A DNA stretch of 64,000 nucleotides from Tiliqua scincoides (Eukaryota; Chordata; Lepidosauria; Squamata; Scincidae), in contig NC_089825.1 in assembly GCF_035046505.1 (NCBI RefSeq), forward strand, positions 1,763,029-1,827,028, read 5' to 3'. The number at the start of each line of letters is the position of its first letter. Position 1 is the first letter of the stretch. Positions 63,961 through 64,000 of the stretch are shown piece after piece. The translations under genes and the position numbers were made by a program. The notes under the pieces are model-generated. The model made no database searches. It worked only from the letters and a program-made list of their open reading frames with translations, and was not told the origin of the DNA.

Positions 63961-64000
63961 CTGGTTTCACATTCTGGCCTCCATCCTCCCACGCTCAGAG

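Overview
The window is vertebrate nuclear DNA, most likely from a squamate reptile (a lizard). The host genes have short exons in long introns with standard GT-AG splice sites. The repeat load is reptilian: CR1 LINE 3' ends, L2 fragments, a 5S rRNA-derived SINE with a LINE-like tail, tRNA-type SINEs, hAT elements with 8-bp target duplications, and several small palindromic elements. There is a 200-base N gap at 2335-2534. No LTR element, ERV or Polinton was recognised.

Layout. About 1-5.9 kb is repeat-rich and has no gene I can support. A CpG-rich promoter lies at 5.9-6.8 kb, with repeated NRF1-type and inverted CCAAT motifs. JMJD4 follows on the plus strand: six coding exons between 9204 and 16523 give an uninterrupted 427-residue product. 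It ends tail to tail with ALS2CL on the minus strand, whose 25 coding exons run from 47811 down to 21443 and give an uninterrupted 938-residue product. From about 48 to 63 kb there are only repeats and unassigned sequence. A short plus-strand coding exon at 63219-63320, in a GC-rich context, is best explained as exon 1 of TMIE, the usual head-to-head neighbour of ALS2CL.

Roles. JMJD4 belongs to the JmjC 2-oxoglutarate oxygenases; its mammalian orthologue hydroxylates a lysine of the release factor eRF1. ALS2CL is the alsin C-terminal-like protein (DH/PH-like region, MORN repeats, VPS9 domain) that acts on Rab5 and endosome dynamics. TMIE is part of the hair-cell mechanotransduction complex. 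These genes are neighbours and do not form a pathway.

The most interesting non-gene signals are: a four-fold NRF1 plus inverted CCAAT module in the promoter; a 5S-derived SINE, a LINE and a 50-bp tail-only insertion that all share one 3' tail; a near-perfect 45-bp-arm hairpin at 51.6 kb; two separate loci carrying the same 139-140 bp CR1-tail tandem unit; and a CR1 copy that splits a hAT element.
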